From the NCBI GenBank assembly GCA_023229605.1, contig JALNYY010000052.1:1-25391 (forward strand): DNA of 25,391 nt, given 5' to 3'. The position numbers were made by a program, and so were the translations under genes. Of the stretch, positions 24,496 to 25,391 are shown one piece after another. Source of the stretch: Methylobacter sp. (lineage in GTDB: Bacteria > Pseudomonadota > Gammaproteobacteria > Methylococcales > Methylomonadaceae). Each line of letters opens with the position of its first letter. The first letter of the stretch is position 1. The notes beneath the pieces are model-generated. The model was not told the origin of the DNA, did not search any database, and saw only the letters and a list, made by a program, of their open reading frames with translations.

Positions 24496-25391
24496 TCAGC
24501 TTGCCGTAAACTGCCGCAATAAATCGAGCATGGCCGCCGCCTTGTCAAAACTTTCCTGATATTCTTCATCGGCTACGGAATCGTTGACGATGCCGCCACC
24601 CGCCCAGAAACGGATGGTATTCTCTGAATGCACCAAGGTCCTGATCGCAATATTGGTATCCATATTGCCGTTAAACCCAATGTAACCGATAGCCCCGCAA
24701 TAAACACCGCGCCGGTTGGGTTCTAGTTCTTCTATGATTTCCATGGCTCTTATCTTGGGAGCGCCTGTAATCGATCCGCCCGGAAAGCAGCTTTTTAATA
24801 AATCCAGTGCATGCTGATTATCCGCCAGCATGCCGGTTACGGTACTGACCAGATGATGCACCGTGGCGTAGCTTTCCACATCGAATAATTTCGGCACTTT
24901 AACCGAACCGCTCTTGCAGGTTTTACCGATGTCGTTGCGAAGCAAATCGACGATCATCAGGTTTTCCGCCCGGTCTTTGTTGCTGGTTTCCAGATTTTTT
25001 ATTTGCTGCTGGTCTTCCGCGTAATCGAATTTTCTTGGCCGCGTTCCTTTAATAGGCTTGGTCTCGACCACGCCATCGGTAAGCTTTAAAAACCGTTCCG
25101 GGGATGAGCTTAAAATCTGTACTTCGGGCAAGTTAAGATAGCAACTGAAAGGCGCGGCGTTTAATCTGCGCAGGGTTTGATAGGCTGTCCACGGATCGCC
25201 CTCGCAACCGGCGACAAACCGCTGAGCCAGATTTACCTGATAACAATCGCCTTCCTTAAGGTAACGCTTAATCCGGTCAAAGGCGCGAACATAAAAGTCT
25301 TTGTCCATATTCGACTTAATCTCGCCGACTATTTTAAACGCATGATAATCCCGGCTTACCGGTTTCATCACGGGCTGTCCCTGACCGTGCC
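24496..25391 (-). CDS. pabB: Aminodeoxychorismate synthase component I, C-terminal part (5' end outside window)
   Basis: PabB uses chorismate and ammonia to make 4-amino-4-deoxychorismate, the precursor of p-aminobenzoate for folate and, in methylotrophs, methanopterin. The frame stays open to the right edge, and the GTG at 25371 is not its true start. About 298 residues of the chorismate-binding domain are present: Y-Q-V-N-L-A-Q-R-F, S-S-S-P-E-R-F, P-I-K-G-T-R-P-R (the Lys marks PabB; TrpE has P-I-A-G-T), D-L-L-R-N-D-I-G, P-G-G-S-I-T-G-A-P-K and A-G-G-G-I-V near the C-terminus. All look intact. Confidence 0.93.
   Translation of the reverse strand, partial: HGQGQPVMKPVSRDYHAFKIVGEIKSNMDKDFYVRAFDRIKRYLKEGDCYQVNLAQRFVAGCEGDPWTAYQTLRRLNAAPFSCYLNLPEVQILSSSPERFLKLTDGVVETKPIKGTRPRKFDYAEDQQQIKNLETSNKDRAENLMIVDLLRNDIGKTCKSGSVKVPKLFDVESYATVHHLVSTVTGMLADNQHALDLLKSCFPGGSITGAPKIRAMEIIEELEPNRRGVYCGAIGYIGFNGNMDTNIAIRTLVHSENTIRFWAGGGIVNDSVADEEYQESFDKAAAMLDLLRQFTAS

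Noticed and set aside
1..25391. CRISPR array, tRNA, rRNA or complete insertion sequence
   Set aside because: I saw no evenly spaced short direct repeats outside the RTX gene, no cloverleaf-like or rRNA sequence that I recognise, and no transposase.

Overview
The window looks like a chromosomal segment of a Gram-negative proteobacterium, most probably a gammaproteobacterium. A methylotroph or methanotroph is a plausible host: a small amino-acid-kinase-family protein that may be MfnE-like sits directly behind a pabB-type gene, a pairing that would suit methanopterin/methanofuran cofactor synthesis. This host call is inference; no rRNA or other taxonomic marker is present.

Layout. (1) 1-4073: the 3' part of a very large RTX (calcium-binding repeat) protein gene, cut by the left edge, built from exact-period DNA repeats. 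(2) 4074-4637: a gene-free stretch with two perfect inverted-repeat elements and one decayed relative. (3) 4638-7389, minus strand: a DUF3422 membrane protein and a POT/PTR2-family transporter, with a perfect 26-bp palindrome upstream of the transporter. (4) 7633-14495, minus strand: a complete four-gene Wadjet/MksFEBG-type anti-plasmid SMC operon (jetA-jetB-jetC-jetD), all genes overlapping, with an extended -10 promoter candidate in front. (5) 14630-17272, minus strand: an MgtC/DUF4010 membrane protein coupled to a VTT (TVP38/TMEM64) membrane protein, then a small secreted protein. (6) 17513-23347: a PLP-dependent amino-acid decarboxylase with a twin-arginine-like N-terminus, then a divergent pair of operons that together form a polyketide beta-branching (HMG-CoA-synthase) cassette: Sfp/EntD-type phosphopantetheinyl transferase and HMG synthase leftwards; donor ACP, Cys-to-Ser ketosynthase and ECH1-type dehydratase rightwards. 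(7) 23348-23919: a truncated bile-acid:Na+ symporter remnant that ends at the cassette edge. (8) 23920-25391, minus strand: the kinase-family gene and the 3' part of pabB, cut by the right edge.

Working together. The Wadjet operon should recognise and cleave circular plasmid DNA by SMC loop extrusion (JetABC) and a TOPRIM nuclease (JetD). The beta-branch set should phosphopantetheinylate the ACP, decarboxylate malonyl-ACP to acetyl-ACP on the Ser-KS, condense it with a beta-keto polyketide through the HMG synthase, and dehydrate the product with ECH1. No polyketide synthase and no ECH2 decarboxylase lie in the window, so the cassette is orphaned here. That, the truncated symporter at its border and the unusual decarboxylase next to it make 17.5-23.9 kb the most interesting region.
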